Shown: positions 19,612-28,581 of the stretch, in pieces | How positions within the stretch are numbered: the stretch's first letter is position 1 | How the letters are laid out: each line of letters begins with the position of its first letter | Translations under genes and position numbers: made by a program | Origin: CAJBLF01 sp964542965 | GTDB taxonomy: Bacteria > Patescibacteriota > Gracilibacteria > Absconditabacterales > Absconditicoccaceae | NCBI GenBank assembly: GCA_964542965.1 | Contig: CAZIVH010000004.1 | Coordinates: forward strand, 1-51,549 | DNA length: 51,549 nt | Direction of reading: 5' to 3' | The notes under the pieces: generated by a model | What the model was told of the DNA's origin: nothing | What the model saw: only the letters and a program-made list of their open reading frames with translations | Database searches by the model: none

Positions 19612-20607
19612 ATGTACAAAAGATTCACCCTCAACGAGCTCAAAACCGTACAGAATACTTTTCTCAATAATTTTTTCAGTATTCTCAAAAAAGAACATTG
19701 CATGATGGCCAATGATCTCTTCAAAAAGATCTTCAGGGAAGGGAAAGAGATTTATTACATGAATAGGAGCGATTTCACATTCAGATTCCAAGACACAGGA
19801 AAAGAATACATCCTCATGGATGAAAGAGAAAAAATCCAAGTCATCCTTGATGAAGATGGCAAAAGAGAATTCCAAAGCCTGATGAAAAATTTCATTTTGA
19901 AAAAAGAAAAAATCACCGGACAGAAATCTATCGAGCAGATCCTTTTGGACGAATTCCACACAGGACAATATTCTACGATCTGATGAAAGAACTATATGGT
20001 CTACGATATCGAAACCGACACCAATATAGAAAATCTCAAAGAGACAAAATTCCTCCTTGCGTACGCCATGCATCCTACCGGAGGGAATAAAATGACATAC
20101 GAATACATCGACCAAGAAGGACTCAAAAAATTCGTTCAGAAGATGCTTGATTTCGATGGATATATTGTGGGCTTCAACAGCATTGCATTCGATAATATTG
20201 TTTCTGTATATAATGTTGGAGGCAATGAAGACGATATCAAGAAAATCAACGACAAAAGCATCGACCTTTTCCTTTTTGTACGGGCTATGACGGGCAAGAG
20301 ATTGGGATTGAATAAGATCGCCGAGGCGCTCGTCAACGTCAGCAAAACACTCTCTTCATGAGCCGAATGAGAAATTCTTTATAAGAAATACCTCGAAGAA
20401 AACGATTTGGATGCGCTCGAAGAATTCAAAAAATACTGTAAGAACGACGTAAGGATGACTATGTTAGTGTTTCTCTATCTTATGCATTTCAAGAAGCTTT
20501 TCATCGAAGGAGAGGAAATCACCTTCACTATCGAAGATCTCGTAAACAAATCTCGTCAAGAGGTCAAAGAGACCAATCATATGGTCGGACAGAATATCTT
20601 TTGATAA
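19612..20607 (+). CDS. DnaQ/RNase H-like 3'-5' exonuclease domain protein
   Basis: 331 residues. The second half resembles DEDD exonucleases: MVYDIETDTN supplies the Asp-x-Glu pair, IVGFNSIAFDN the second motif, and YCKNDVRMT the C-terminal acidic residue, as in PolB-like/RNase H-like exonucleases. The first 120 residues are of unknown fold. Glycines in IGGKN, SSGAEGE and the last codon are TGA. Preceded and followed by similar inverted repeats. Likely acts on DNA or RNA ends; substrate not evident. Stop TAA directly after a TGA. Confidence 0.7.
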
Positions 20608-20741
20608 CTAATGAAAAACTAAAAACTAATAGTGAATAACGAACGAATTGTCTATATATTACCTATAGTACTCTACAATAGTACATAATATAATAGAATC
20701 CTACGTTTTTCACTTTTCACTATTCATTATTCATTAAAAAA
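20608..20741 (+). repeat. Degenerate inverted repeat before the methyltransferase gene
   Basis: Left arm AAAAACTAAAAACTAATAGTG, truncated by mismatch, against right arm CACTTTTCACTATTCATTA; fills nearly all of the space between two genes. Confidence 0.7.
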
Positions 20742-21524
20742 ATGGACATCAAGAAATCCTTAGCAAGCTTCTACGATATGGAAGCTGAAAAGTACTATCA
20801 CACCAGGAACAAACATCGAGCTGATGCGGAGGTTTTTCTGGACGAGATAAAAAATCATGGGAAGAAAACGATCAAAATCCTTGAATTCGGTTGTGGAAGC
20901 GGAAGGTTTCTTGCACATCTTGCTCAGCTCAAAGGCATCAAAATCACCTATGTAGGCGTAGATATTTCCAAGAAGCTTTTGGCTTTTGCAAAAAAGCAGA
21001 TCAGCGGGAAAACAGCACCGAAGCACATCCATGCGGAATTTGTATGCAAAGATATCATAGAATATATCCAGTGACTCAAGCAAGAATCTTTTGATTTTGT
21101 TGTATGAGTAGCAAGTTTTCAGCATATCCCTACGACCAAAGAAAGATTTATTCTGATCAAAAACATCTACAGGATACTTACCTACGAAGGGAAGCTCCTC
21201 ATGACGAACCGATCATTTTCCCAACGGTTCATCAAAAAACATCGAAAAGTCATAGTAGCGTGAATCCGGAGATATATCAGGTCTTTCGGGAAATATCAAT
21301 GGAACGATCTCTTTATCCCCCGAACCAACAAGACTATTACCTCAAAGAGATTCTATCATATCTATACTCTTCCTGAGCTGAAAAAACTTCTCTCCTTGAG
21401 TGGATTCGTCATCGAACAACTCACCTATCTCAATAAATGAATTACCGGCGTCTCCCGGAAAGTATCGCAGAATTCCCTCATTATAGGGAAAAAATCTATC
21501 TTCTTGAAAACAGAAGCCAATTAA
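20742..21524 (+). CDS. SAM-dependent methyltransferase (class I)
   Basis: 260 residues, Rossmann-fold methyltransferase. Motif I is ILEFGCGSGRFLAHL, motif II region VGVDISKKLLAFAKK, motif III FVCKDIIEYI, and motif IV DFVVGVASFQHIPTTKER. The layout resembles TRM9/ALKBH8-type tRNA wobble methyltransferases, but that is only a suggestion. Five glycines are TGA, which truncates the gene at about residue 110 for a standard caller. Stop TAA. A small hairpin (CGACCA/TGGTCG) lies downstream at 21546-21568. Confidence 0.85.
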
Positions 21525-21601
21525 GTATCCTTCTATCATACCTATCGACCAATATTATCAACTGGTCGTTCAGCGGTTTTATCGTTTAATCTAATAAAAA
21601 A

Positions 21602-22159
21602 ATGAAAAAAATCCTTTCACTCGCATTGCTTGCATCATTTCTTGTTCTTTTTGGTTGCGGGAAAGCAGCACCATCCGATGTCACTTCTAGCGAAACTCAA
21701 TCAACAAACAAATTCCAGTCATACGAAAGCCAGACAGATAAATTTTCGATCCAATTCCCTGGAGGATGGACATTCCAAGAAAACGTCTATGGTGCATCCG
21801 TAATGTTTTTCAGTCCTCTTACAAAAGATGATACACTCAAAGAAAACCTCGGTATCGTAAAGAAAGAGCTTGATAAGGAATATACACTGAATGATTATTA
21901 CACAACTACACAACCAGAGCTTCAGAAACTTATCCCTAACTTCACCGAAGTGAGTAATGAAACTATGCAAATCAACGGTATCGACGCACAAAAACTTATC
22001 TACAAAGGCACACAGGGAGACGTTAAGCTACAACGAGAACAAGTCTATCTCATCAAGAACAAAGTCGTCTACATCATCACCTATACCGCTACAGAAGATA
22101 CTTTTGACGAATATATCAATGACGTCGAAACTACTATCAGTAGTTTACAGCTTAAATAA
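21602..22159 (+). CDS. Lipoprotein, PsbP/DUF1795-like
   Basis: 185 residues. Lipoprotein signal with lipobox LVLFGC at about residue 19, a Ser/Thr linker, then a single domain beginning YESQTDKFSIQFPGGWTFQE and continuing with a conserved-looking alternation of strands, which resembles the PsbP-like/DUF1795 fold of small secreted proteins. No TGA codons. Followed by a strong terminator. The start is preceded by a TTTTATCGTTTAATC-type leader. Role unknown. Confidence 0.75.
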   Translation: MKKILSLALLASFLVLFGCGKAAPSDVTSSETQSTNKFQSYESQTDKFSIQFPGGWTFQENVYGASVMFFSPLTKDDTLKENLGIVKKELDKEYTLNDYYTTTQPELQKLIPNFTEVSNETMQINGIDAQKLIYKGTQGDVKLQREQVYLIKNKVVYIITYTATEDTFDEYINDVETTISSLQLK

Positions 22160-22182
22160 TATACCCTTTCTTTCAAAAAAAA

Positions 22183-22210
22183 AGGCTCCGGGAAATAACC
22201 GGAGCTTTTT
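22183..22210. terminator. Bidirectional terminator
   Basis: Stem GCTCCGG/CCGGAGC between A8 and T5, between convergent genes. Confidence 0.85.
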
Positions 22211-22221
22211 ATAATTACCAC

Positions 22222-23142
22222 TTAACATTTCTTGAGTATCTCGCGGAACTCATTCATGTACCCGACGATGTATTTCATCTGGTCAAATTGGATTCCGCGA
22301 ATCTCTTTGTCTTTTTGGAATTGCAGGTAGAGCGAATCGTGTATCTGCGTATCCGGATCGGTAGCCTGATCATAATGGATATCAGGATACAGATAGATGT
22401 GGATGCCATCGTATTCACGATTTTCTACGACCACTTTGCCGGTTCCGATAAGGTAGTGTCTCTTGTTGCATACGCCATCTTTGAGCTTCCTGCAACAGGA
22501 AGATTGGAACAATTCAAACACCTCTTTGATTTTCATATTCTCGAAGGTTTCCTGTCCCTGTTCGATTTTCAAGACTTCCTCCACAGGAAGAAAATCGTCA
22601 GGGATTTCATCATCGATATGAAATTCCTTTTGCGTCAGACTGAAATCTTCATCCATTTCTTCCGTACGGAATTCAGCAGATTGTTCAAGCATCTCTTGCG
22701 AAGCAAGAGCAAACGCCTCTTGGTCGTCTACGGGAGCTTTGAGTAATTCACCCAATGCGAAGATCCCTTTGCATGTAGTAATCACATGCGTGATACTAAA
22801 TGTGCTAGGTGCTTCGAATGTCAGATAATCGTTGGGGTGGACATTTGGATCACTCAGTTTATTCCACAAATAGACATTGCATTCCTCTACTTGCGCACCA
22901 GCTTTCTTGAAACGGTTGCAAAATGTCTTTCGGGCTTTCCCCGTCAATTCGATGGGATGCAGAAAACAATCGTCTTCTGTGTAATTGATTTTTTTCGGCT
23001 TCTTGTCGTCCGGTAAAGCATCTTTGTCTTGACCACTACATTCATTGATAGTGTCAACAATGTTGTTTACTCCTGAAACTCCGTCGTCCTCACTATGGAT
23101 TCCGTGACGGAAATCGGATGTTTGCAAATTTTCATTTTTCAT
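22222..23142 (-). CDS. Hypothetical cytoplasmic protein, 306 aa
   Basis: Acidic protein with no signal peptide or membrane helix and no TGA codon. It carries several cysteines (NECSG, DDCFL, TFCNRF, EECNVY, SSCCRKLKDGVCNK) that might bind a metal, and a central Glu/Asp-rich stretch. Stop TAA, a good promoter upstream at 23181-23208 and a bidirectional terminator downstream, so it is monocistronic. No family recognised. Confidence 0.6.
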   Translation of the reverse strand: MKNENLQTSDFRHGIHSEDDGVSGVNNIVDTINECSGQDKDALPDDKKPKKINYTEDDCFLHPIELTGKARKTFCNRFKKAGAQVEECNVYLWNKLSDPNVHPNDYLTFEAPSTFSITHVITTCKGIFALGELLKAPVDDQEAFALASQEMLEQSAEFRTEEMDEDFSLTQKEFHIDDEIPDDFLPVEEVLKIEQGQETFENMKIKEVFELFQSSCCRKLKDGVCNKRHYLIGTGKVVVENREYDGIHIYLYPDIHYDQATDPDTQIHDSLYLQFQKDKEIRGIQFDQMKYIVGYMNEFREILKKC

Positions 23143-23180
23143 ACGTTGTGGATTTTTTTTATATTTTGTTTTGTCTTGAT

Positions 23181-23208
23181 ACTATATATATTTACACAAA
23201 AATAGCAA
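23181..23208 (-). promoter_or_regulatory. Promoter of the 306-aa gene
   Basis: TTGCTA, 16 bp, TATAGT on the minus strand; the -35 ends exactly at the assembly gap. Confidence 0.6.
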
Positions 23209-23308
23209 NNNNNNNNNNNNNNNNNNNNNNNNNNNNNNNNNNNNNNNNNNNNNNNNNNNNNNNNNNNNNNNNNNNNNNNNNNNNNNNNNNNNNNNNNNNN
23301 NNNNNNNN
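23209..23308. other. Assembly gap, 100 N
   Basis: A run of exactly 100 N. The bases on both sides share AAATAGCAA, so the two contigs may actually abut or overlap. Confidence 0.98.
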
Positions 23309-23320
23309 AAATAGCAAGTC

Positions 23321-23788
23321 TTATTGACAAGGGAAAATCTGATTGCAAGCTCGCATAAAAATCGCAGAACTTTGGCCTACATTCATCGATTCCTTGACAC
23401 CATGCATCGGGATATGAACGACACGATCGACGAGTTTCAATGTAGAATCCAACACTCCGTCGACCTCATTTCAGAAGATAATGGCCGCACCCGGGTGATT
23501 ATCGCTTTTTAGACTATCAAGCGAAATAGAGTCTTTTGTTATTTCAGCTGCTATGACCAATAATCATTGTGATTTTGCGAATTCTACCGCCTCCGGCGTA
23601 TGACCGAACTGTTTCAATCCGACATTATTTTCCGCTCATAGCGACGTCTTCACGACCTTCTGTGTGTCTTCGGGCGATGGTGTATATCCGGTAAGCCAGA
23701 CATCCCATCACAAGGAATCAGCGGTACGGATGATATTGCCTACATTGTAGGCGGAACGGATATTCTCGAGGATTACGATGTTTTTCAT
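23321..23788 (-). CDS. SpoU-family RNA methyltransferase (TrmL/TrmH-like)
   Basis: 155 residues, the size of TrmL, a SPOUT enzyme that 2'-O-methylates tRNA or rRNA ribose. All three SPOUT motifs are present: NIRSAYNVGNIIRTAD, IIFGNEVDGV, and VHIPMHGVKESMNVGQSSAIFM. Glycines in SLGWD, SLGAE and IFGNE are TGA, so the gene is missed entirely by standard ORF calling. It ends (TAA) 12 bp from the assembly gap. Whether it is TrmL or a TrmH relative cannot be decided. Confidence 0.92.
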
Positions 23789-23849
23789 TCAGAACAAACA
23801 AAATAAATCTGAATCTATATATGTTTTTACCTAGGATTTTCAATAAAGG

Positions 23850-23877
23850 TTGAATTATTTAGGCACAATAGTACAAT
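23850..23877 (+). promoter_or_regulatory. Promoter of the DedA-family gene
   Basis: TTGAAT, 16 bp, TACAAT, 40 bp before the start; a CATTTTATCGTTTTATC-like leader follows. Confidence 0.55.
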
Positions 23878-23917
23878 CGCTTCACCATTTAGTCATTTTA
23901 TCGTTTTATCATTTAGT

Positions 23918-24541
23918 ATGTGAATCACGGAATTTTTAGCGACCTACATCACTGCCTTTATCCAACAAACGGGGTACATCACCGTCTTTCTCTGAATGAT
24001 GATGGAAAGTATGATCTTCCCGATACCGAGCGAAGCGATCATGCCGTTCGCAGGATTTTTGGTAGCGACCAAACATTTCAGCCTGCGATGAGTAATAGTA
24101 GTAAGTACAGCATGAAGTATCGTCGGATCGTTATTGTCGTATGCGATCGGATATTACGGAGGCAAACCGTTCATCAGAAGATTCTGAAAATATTTTCTTC
24201 TCGATGAAGAGGAATTGGAAAGCACGGAACACTTCTTCAAGAGAAGATGAAGCATCACCATCTTCATCAGTAGATTCATCCCAGTCGTCAGGCATCTGAT
24301 TTCTCTGCCTGCGGGAATGGGAAAGATGAACCTGACCAAATTCATCATCTATACCATCATCGGCGCAGGTATGCGAAACACCTTCCTTACACTCGTCGGT
24401 AAATATCTGAAAGAGAATCGAGAGCTCGTCATGAAATATAGTCATACCGTCGATATCGTCGTATTAGCCATATTAGTTTGAATCATTGGACGATTTGTTT
24501 ATCGTCAGTTAAGAAAAAGACACAAAATGAAACACAAATAA
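23918..24541 (+). CDS. DedA/VTT-domain membrane protein
   Basis: 207 residues, integral membrane, DedA family of putative lipid scramblases/flippases. Typical are the ESMIFPIPSEAIMPFAGFL re-entrant segment, AGSIVGSLLSYAIGYYGGKP and the RFIPVVRHLISLPAGM motif with its essential Arg. The second codon is TGA (Met-Gly), and nine or so glycines are TGA, so no standard ORF covers it. Stop TAA is followed after one base by the next gene, so the two are an operon. Confidence 0.93.
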
Positions 24542-24542
24542 T

Positions 24543-24749
24543 ATGAAACCACTACAATCATCAGGCTTTGGCATCGTCGTAGACAAGAGCAAAGCAACGA
24601 AAACATTTCCCATGAACATCACCCCGTTTCCGCGAAGATACAGGTTGAATCATGAGAGACCTACACCAATACAAGAGGAAGATGATCCTATAGGGAAAAT
24701 CGCTGCTATAGCAATGTTTGTCCTCTATATCATACTCCTCTGTCTGTAA
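24543..24749 (+). CDS. Small C-terminally anchored protein
   Basis: 68 residues, starting one base after the DedA stop. N-terminal 45 residues are polar and Pro/Arg-rich; the C terminus is one hydrophobic helix (KIAAIAMFVLYIILLCL). The topology is that of a tail-anchored membrane protein. No TGA codon, stop TAA, terminator close behind. Probably co-translated with DedA; function unknown. Confidence 0.65.
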   Translation: MKPLQSSGFGIVVDKSKATKTFPMNITPFPRRYRLNHERPTPIQEEDDPIGKIAAIAMFVLYIILLCL

Positions 24750-24756
24750 ATATTAA

Positions 24757-24781
24757 AGCCGGGTATTCCCGGCTCTTTTTT
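24757..24781 (+). terminator. Rho-independent terminator
   Basis: Stem AGCCGGG/CCCGGCT, loop TATT, then C and seven T. Confidence 0.85.
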
Positions 24782-25524
24782 TATTCTTTGGTGCCTTCGA
24801 CGAAGGCTTTGATGTCTTTATTCCTTTTCATGCTAGAGATACTTCTGCTGATTACGCCTTTTCTGAAAGACACTCGTCTATTGTATTTATGCAATTGATA
24901 ATATCTCGGATTGGGCATGATCGCTACGAGAAAGCTCGCCTGGCTCTGGGTAAGATCTGCTGCATGCTTATCGAAGTAATATTGCGATGCCTGCTCTACT
25001 CCATAGATACCATCTCAGAATTCTATGATATTCAGATAGACTTCCATAATCCTTTCTTTGCTTCGCAGGAGTTCCATCGCCAAAGCGAAATAGAATTCAA
25101 CGGCTTTCCTGAATAACGAACGATCCGGTCGGAGAAAGACATTTTTTGCTGTCTGTTGGGTGATCGTACTGCCGCCTATGCTCAATGATTGATTTTTGAC
25201 GTTCTTTTTCATCGCTGCTCGCAATGCCTGGAAATCCACACCCCGATGTTCGAGATATCTCTGATCCTCGCCTGCGATCACCCCGTAAATCATATTGTTT
25301 GAAATCTGCTCTATCGGTACTCGGAAGTGTTTGAGCACGATCGGTCTACCATCAGCAACCTGGTCAACAAATCTGATCGGCATGAGCGGAGTCATTCACG
25401 GATTCTGCCGCTTATATTGGAGAATGAGAAATAACGAAAGAATGAACAGGAAAAACAACAATGACCTAAATCGTCATTCCAGATTTCGAAAAAAATTATC
25501 TATCTTTCGGCGGAATTTTGACAT
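24781..25524 (-). CDS. mtgA: Monofunctional peptidoglycan glycosyltransferase (GT51)
   Basis: 247 residues; polymerises lipid II into glycan strands at the membrane. A single N-terminal anchor (RSLLFFLFILSLFLIL) is followed by the GT51 domain: AGEDQRYLEHRGVDF with the catalytic Glu, and SIGGSTITQQTAKNVFL. There is no transpeptidase domain, so it matches MtgA rather than a bifunctional PBP. TGA encodes the glycine after EF (EFGDGIYG) and others. Implies the cell makes peptidoglycan. Stop TAA. Confidence 0.92.
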
Positions 25525-25571
25525 ACTCTGACCATATATTTTATACCGCTTAAAACAAATGTTTTTTCGTA

Positions 25572-25599
25572 TTGATTTGTTCTGGTATTTCTGTATCTT
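25572..25599 (+). promoter_or_regulatory. Promoter of paralog 1
   Basis: TTGATT, 16 bp, TATCTT, 23 bp before the start. Confidence 0.45.
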
Positions 25600-25622
25600 C
25601 GCCTGACCAAAAACACAAACGC

Positions 25623-25952
25623 ATGAAACACAACAAAAAAATCGTGATCTTCGAATTAACTTTTGATGAAAAGAAAAACGAAGTCGAGCTCTATCTTACT
25701 TCGCTACTCCATTATCTCGAGAAAAAGATAACATTTGTCGATGAATTACGGGAGGGTGATGAAGGCAACTTTCTCATCAAACACCATCCCATTCCTGCGA
25801 GATACGAAGAGATAGTAAACAGAGAGCCTATGGTCATGGACTCTCGCTATGTATCTATTCAAATCAAGATCTTGTGGAATGAGCAAGAGAAATTCGAGAA
25901 AGCCATCTCATCTTTCTGCAAAAAACGGAGCATACACCTAACATCCCACTAA
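25623..25952 (+). CDS. Hypothetical protein, paralog 1 of a tandem pair
   Basis: 109 residues, soluble. It shares layout with the next gene: IVIFELTFDEKKNEVELYL, then FVDELREGDEGNFLIKHHPIPARYEEIV, a short loop, and VSIQIKILWNEQEKFEKA. The start after the promoter at 25572 is chosen over an earlier in-frame Met. No TGA codon; stop TAA; own terminator. Family not recognised. Confidence 0.6.
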   Translation: MKHNKKIVIFELTFDEKKNEVELYLTSLLHYLEKKITFVDELREGDEGNFLIKHHPIPARYEEIVNREPMVMDSRYVSIQIKILWNEQEKFEKAISSFCKKRSIHLTSH

Positions 25953-25958
25953 CAAGAT

Positions 25959-25980
25959 AGCCGGAATATTCCGGCTTTTT
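25959..25980 (+). terminator. Rho-independent terminator
   Basis: Perfect palindrome AGCCGGAATATTCCGGCT followed by five T. Confidence 0.8.
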
Positions 25981-25983
25981 CCA

Positions 25984-26011
25984 TTGATTCTTACTCGCTT
26001 TTATGTATATA
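25984..26011 (+). promoter_or_regulatory. Promoter of paralog 2
   Basis: TTGATT, 16 bp, TATATA, 28 bp before the start. Confidence 0.55.
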
Positions 26012-26039
26012 TCATTTTGTAACAAAAAAATATAAAGCT

Positions 26040-26384
26040 ATGTATTTCTACGAAAAAACGATTGTGTATGAGTTGTTCTTCTCAAAGGAACAAAATGAGT
26101 TTAAAAAATGTATACTACCATTCCTTACAGGACTTGATACCATCATACCTGTAGAAGAAGCTGAAGAGCACGAAGGAGAGACCTTTCTTTTGTTTGGAGT
26201 CCTTGTCCCCAAAAGATATAAATCTTTTGTCAAAGAAGGTAAAGGACTGCATACAGATGACGAAAAGCAACACCGCATTTATCTCAAGATACGCGGTGAA
26301 AACAAAATTGCTTTTGAAAATTATGTATACAAATTCTTCGGTACACACGTTTGCAAACCTTTTGTACCAAAAGAGCCTTGCTAA
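26040..26384 (+). CDS. Hypothetical protein, paralog 2 of a tandem pair
   Basis: 114 residues, soluble, clearly related in layout to the gene before it: VYELFFSKEQNEFKKCI, EEHEGETFLLFGVLVPKRYKSFV, and HRIYLKIRGENKIAFENYV. It has extra C-terminal cysteines (HVCKPF...EPC). No TGA codon; stop TAA; own promoter and terminator. Each copy is separately transcribed, which suggests duplication as a whole unit. Confidence 0.6.
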   Translation: MYFYEKTIVYELFFSKEQNEFKKCILPFLTGLDTIIPVEEAEEHEGETFLLFGVLVPKRYKSFVKEGKGLHTDDEKQHRIYLKIRGENKIAFENYVYKFFGTHVCKPFVPKEPC

Positions 26385-26404
26385 CACACCATGCTATTTG
26401 AATC

Positions 26405-26433
26405 TATCGGGGAATCTGCTCCGATATTTTTTT
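26405..26433 (+). terminator. Rho-independent terminator
   Basis: Stem TATCGG/CCGATA with a 10-base loop, then seven T. Confidence 0.65.
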
Positions 26434-26502
26434 ATTTCTGGAAATTTTCCAGACTTTCTATACAGTAATTTAAAATTCCAAATTTAAAATTGTAAATTTA
26501 AC

Positions 26503-27519
26503 ATGATATTAGGTTTAGCACCCATGGACTGATTTACTGACTGTGCCTTCCGCCAAATCGTGAAGGAGATTTTTGAAAAATATGGAGAGAAGGAACATGA
26601 ATTGAAACTTCGGACTGAATTTATGAACGCAGACGGATACGTCATCAATCCTCCCGGCGTGATCAAACACCTTTTGACGGACAAGAATCAGAAGCATGTC
26701 ATTGCTCAGATTTTCTGATCAGAGGAAAATATGCTCGTACAATGTTTCAGCGATATAGAAAAAAAATATGCGAAAGTATTCTCGTGAATAGAATTGAACA
26801 TGTGATGCCCCGCGAGGAATGTCATGAATACAGGCTGAGGAAGCGCATTATTGAAAGATAGAAAAAAAACATTGGAGCTTATAAAAAAATTACGCAACAC
26901 CGTGAAGATGCCATTCAGCATCAAAACGAGAACAGGAATAGATGAAAAAGATACGAAGAAGCAGATGGAATTTTTGATCGAAGCGAGCGACCATGTTGAT
27001 ATGATAAGTATCCATGGAAGAACAACGAAACAGATCTATTCATGAGATGCAGACTGGAATTTCATTTATGAGCTCAAGAAGAAAGCGAACAAGAAATGCA
27101 AGATACTAGGAAATGGTGGGATTAAAAACTATGAAGATATAGAATCAGTGAAATGAAATTTAGACTGAGTGATGATCGGTCAAGCAGCTATCGGAAACCC
27201 GCGAATCTTCACACCACACACTCCAGATAGAAAAGAATTGAAAGAAACAATATTGAAACATCTCGACTATATGGTCGCGTATGAACAGTTTTTTCAGAAG
27301 CAGAAAGCGAAATTCACCGGGACCTTGGAGATGCCAGACACAGTTAAGATAGTAAAAAAAGACATCCCACAAATGGTCATTGTGGAATTTAGAAAACACT
27401 TATTCCAATATCTGAAATGAATCCCGTGATCCAAAGAGATGAAACAGAAATTGAGCACTATCGTAGAATACAAACCGCTCGTCGAAGCGATCCAGGAGTT
27501 TGGCTCGTTATCCGAATAA
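26503..27519 (+). CDS. dus: tRNA-dihydrouridine synthase
   Basis: 338 residues; FMN enzyme reducing uridine to dihydrouridine in tRNA. Motifs in order: LAPMDGFTDCAFRQ, VIAQIFGSEE, ELNMGCPARNV with the catalytic Cys, TGGGSALL, KTRTG, SIHGRTTKQIYSGDADW, LGNGGI, and GVMIGQAAIGNPRIF. At least nine motif glycines are TGA. The leader is an AATTTAAAATT-type inverted repeat right up to the ATG. Stop TAA. Class (DusA/B/C) not determinable. Confidence 0.95.
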
Positions 27520-27535
27520 GTCAGAGTGTAACGAA

Positions 27536-27592
27536 TGAATTATCGAGATAACAACCATATATTTTTAGTTGGAAATATATTTTGGATAAAAG
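27536..27592. repeat. 57-bp repeat, copy 1
   Basis: About 48 of 57 bases match copy 2 at 28068-28124. Lies just beyond the terminator of the minus-strand gene at 27623. Confidence 0.65.
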
Positions 27593-27613
27593 AAAAAGGG
27601 GTGTATTCACCCC
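27591..27613 (-). terminator. Rho-independent terminator
   Basis: Minus strand stem GGGGTG/CACCCC, loop of 4, followed by TTTTTCTTTT. Confidence 0.75.
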
Positions 27614-27622
27614 CCGTTTGAT

Positions 27623-27973
27623 TCATGATTCGTTCGTTTTTTTCGATTTCTTCGACTGAGAAACAATCAACAGAGAAAAAATCCAGCGGAAGAAGAAAAA
27701 AAGAGATAAGAGGATCATGCCCAATGCTACCAACGATTTAATCAAGAGGCTATTGAGGTCCTTCTTGAGATTAGACAGGTCTTTTTGTACTTCTCCTGTC
27801 AATGTCTTCACGGTAGCAACATCTTTCGATATGCTATCAAATTCTGTAGACACCGAATCGAGGGCGCTCAAACACACCGCAAGAGAATCCTTTTCTGCTT
27901 GTGTAAGTGGTCTGGCATAGGTCTGGAGCATCCCTGCCGAGATGATAACCAGCAACAAGAATAATTTTTTCAT
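27623..27973 (-). CDS. Secreted coiled-coil membrane protein; ends in UGA
   Basis: 116 residues: cleavable-looking signal peptide (MKKLFLLLVIISAGMLQTYA), a Ser/Asp/Leu heptad region likely to form a coiled coil (about 25-75), one membrane helix (about 80-103, LGMILLSLFFFFRWIFSLLIV) and a Lys-rich tail. The final codon is TGA with the terminator ten bases later and no TAA or TAG in frame before it. Own promoter with TTGACA and TATTAT. Function unknown. Confidence 0.6.
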   Translation of the reverse strand: MKKLFLLLVIISAGMLQTYARPLTQAEKDSLAVCLSALDSVSTEFDSISKDVATVKTLTGEVQKDLSNLKKDLNSLLIKSLVALGMILLSLFFFFRWIFSLLIVSQSKKSKKTNES

Positions 27974-27992
27974 AGTTATTTGTGTTTTCTAT

Positions 27993-28020
27993 ATAATATA
28001 TATTTATCCATTAATGTCAA
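27993..28020 (-). promoter_or_regulatory. Promoter of the coiled-coil protein gene
   Basis: TTGACA, 16 bp, TATTAT on the minus strand, 20 bp before the start. Confidence 0.6.
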
Positions 28021-28067
28021 TACATAAATAAGTTTCAACTACTAAAAAATTCAAAGAGCAAACTAAA

Positions 28068-28124
28068 TGAATTATTGAGATAGCAACTATATATTTTAAA
28101 TTGAAAATATATTTTGAACAAAAC
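28068..28124. repeat. 57-bp repeat, copy 2
   Basis: Second copy of the element at 27536-27592, again immediately beyond the terminator of a minus-strand gene that ends in UGA. Confidence 0.65.
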
Positions 28125-28150
28125 AATAAAGTCCGCTCATAAAGCGGACT
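28121..28150 (-). terminator. Hairpin overlapping the gene end
   Basis: Stem AGTCCGCT/AGCGGACT, loop of 5; the UGA codon at 28137-28139 is in the loop side of the stem. T run weak (TTTATTGTTTTG). Confidence 0.55.
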
Positions 28151-28478
28151 CCATAATAATAACACAATCAAGTATCCCAATCAGGCTGATACGCCTCCAT
28201 CGACAATGTTTGGGAAGTAATAATCGTCCTGATTGATCCATAGTAGCAGGAATGGATGATTTCGACCATTCTCCTTTTTCTTTTATCGTCTTTTTGGACA
28301 GCATGATCTTTCTCCATTGATAATCCGGATAGAGCAAGAGTCCATCAGAACTGTCTACAAAGAAGAACTGTTTGGTTTCGTCTATCCATTCATTGGGCAA
28401 CAGGAATCGGCCCTTTTTGTCTGCTTTCCTCAATGCGAAAGTGCCGCAATACTCAAGAAGAACATTTTTCTTTTTCAT
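28137..28478 (-). CDS. MraZ/AbrB-like DNA-binding protein; ends in UGA
   Basis: 113 residues with two swapped-hairpin AbrB-like halves as in MraZ: GTFALRKADKKGRFLLPNEW and DQSGRLLLPKHCRWRRISL, separated by LLLYPDYQWRKIML. MraZ binds DNA and regulates the division and cell wall cluster, but no such cluster is nearby and the protein is shorter than typical MraZ. The final codon is TGA, inside a terminator hairpin. Promoter at 28499-28526. Family assignment is from motif resemblance. Confidence 0.6.
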   Translation of the reverse strand: MKKKNVLLEYCGTFALRKADKKGRFLLPNEWIDETKQFFFVDSSDGLLLYPDYQWRKIMLSKKTIKEKGEWSKSSIPATMDQSGRLLLPKHCRWRRISLIGILDCVIIMESAL

Positions 28479-28498
28479 AAAAATTTTTGTTTAAAATA

Positions 28499-28526
28499 TT
28501 TATATCTATTTCCCATAAAAAGTCAA
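28499..28526 (-). promoter_or_regulatory. Promoter of the MraZ-like gene
   Basis: TTGACT, 16 bp, TATAAA on the minus strand, 21 bp before the start. Confidence 0.65.
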
Positions 28527-28581
28527 TCTCACCTTCTGACTTGGACTTTTTTCCCGTTTTCCAATACATACCATACAGAAC

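Noticed and set aside
28137..28478. Frameshift or sequencing error as the cause of a missing TAA/TAG
   Set aside because: Three other genes show the same UGA-then-hairpin ending, so a single error is unlikely.
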